In this document: one piece after another, positions 6,622-8,053 of the stretch
Layout: each line of letters starts with the position of its first letter
Position numbering within the stretch: position 1 is the stretch's first letter
Assembly (NCBI GenBank): GCA_947467405.1
Contig: CANIIN010000099.1
Location: forward strand, 1 to 8,053
DNA from: Betaproteobacteria bacterium
GTDB lineage: Bacteria; Pseudomonadota; Gammaproteobacteria; Burkholderiales; SG8-39
Direction of reading: 5' to 3'
DNA length: 8,053 nt
Notes under the pieces: generated by a model
What the model was told of the DNA's origin: nothing
Database searches by the model: none
Seen by the model: the letters and a program-made list of their open reading frames with translations, nothing else
Made by a program: the position numbers and the translations under genes

Positions 6622-6899
6622 TGGGTGTGGTCGTTGTGTGACGCCCGGTCGGGGCGCCTGCACCTGTGTTCGGTGCTTTTGATCGGTCCGGCTTCGCGGT
6701 ATTGTGGTGCCGGCGTCGTCGCGTCGCCATTGTCGTTTCTGTGGCGGGCTTTGGCAAAAACGGTCGGTGCGCAATGCGCCCTGTGGCCCGTCAGGCGCTG
6801 CGTCGCCGGCGCGGCGGTGCTTGAAGAATGGCTCTGGATAAGGATCTACGGGATGTTTCGATGTGCAACGGGAGTGCGGGTGATGGCCGGGAGCGCCGC
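6610..6899. other. Divergent intergenic region between epimerase and 5-oxoprolinase
   Basis: About 290 bases separate the two outward-facing starts. Nothing here reads as a gene. A short GC-rich hairpin (CGCCC at 6642-6646 with GGGCG at 6652-6656) lies in the presumed leader of the epimerase transcript. No promoter matches the sigma-70 consensus well enough to report. Confidence 0.45.

Positions 6900-8053
<1,154 letters not shown>

Overview
The window is GC-rich (roughly 60-65% by eye) and densely coding. Its codon usage, Shine-Dalgarno spacing and protein families fit a proteobacterium, most likely a beta- or gammaproteobacterium with environmental-type signalling. That assignment is an inference, since no rRNA, tRNA or taxonomic marker is present.

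Left part (1-3975, all on the minus strand): a signalling operon. It begins at 3975 with a fused CheB methylesterase / CheR methyltransferase followed by a coiled coil and PAS domains. This gene is split by one in-frame amber codon (1318-1320). On the far side the same frame continues through two more PAS domains to 505. An 11-base overlap then leads into a second PAS-domain protein, probably the N-terminus of a sensor kinase, which runs off the left edge. The amber codon sits exactly at a domain border, so it is either a recent nonsense mutation, a sequencing error, or a site where two product lengths could arise.

Middle (3976-5580): a 420-base divergent intergenic region, with an imperfect 23-base tandem repeat, separates the chemotaxis-like gene from a plus-strand S-adenosylmethionine synthetase. 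The synthetase is of the archaeal type (AdoMet_Synthase family, PF01941), not the usual bacterial MetK. CheR consumes S-adenosylmethionine (SAM), so a SAM synthetase divergent from a CheR fusion is suggestive, but a functional link is only an inference.

Right part (5581-8053): a minus-strand NAD-dependent epimerase/dehydratase (extended SDR) that starts at TTG and converges on the synthetase. It is divergent from a plus-strand ATP-dependent 5-oxoprolinase (OplaH/HyuA type) that runs off the right edge. I see no direct biochemical link between these two genes and the left-hand genes. No mobile element, CRISPR array or RNA gene was recognised.
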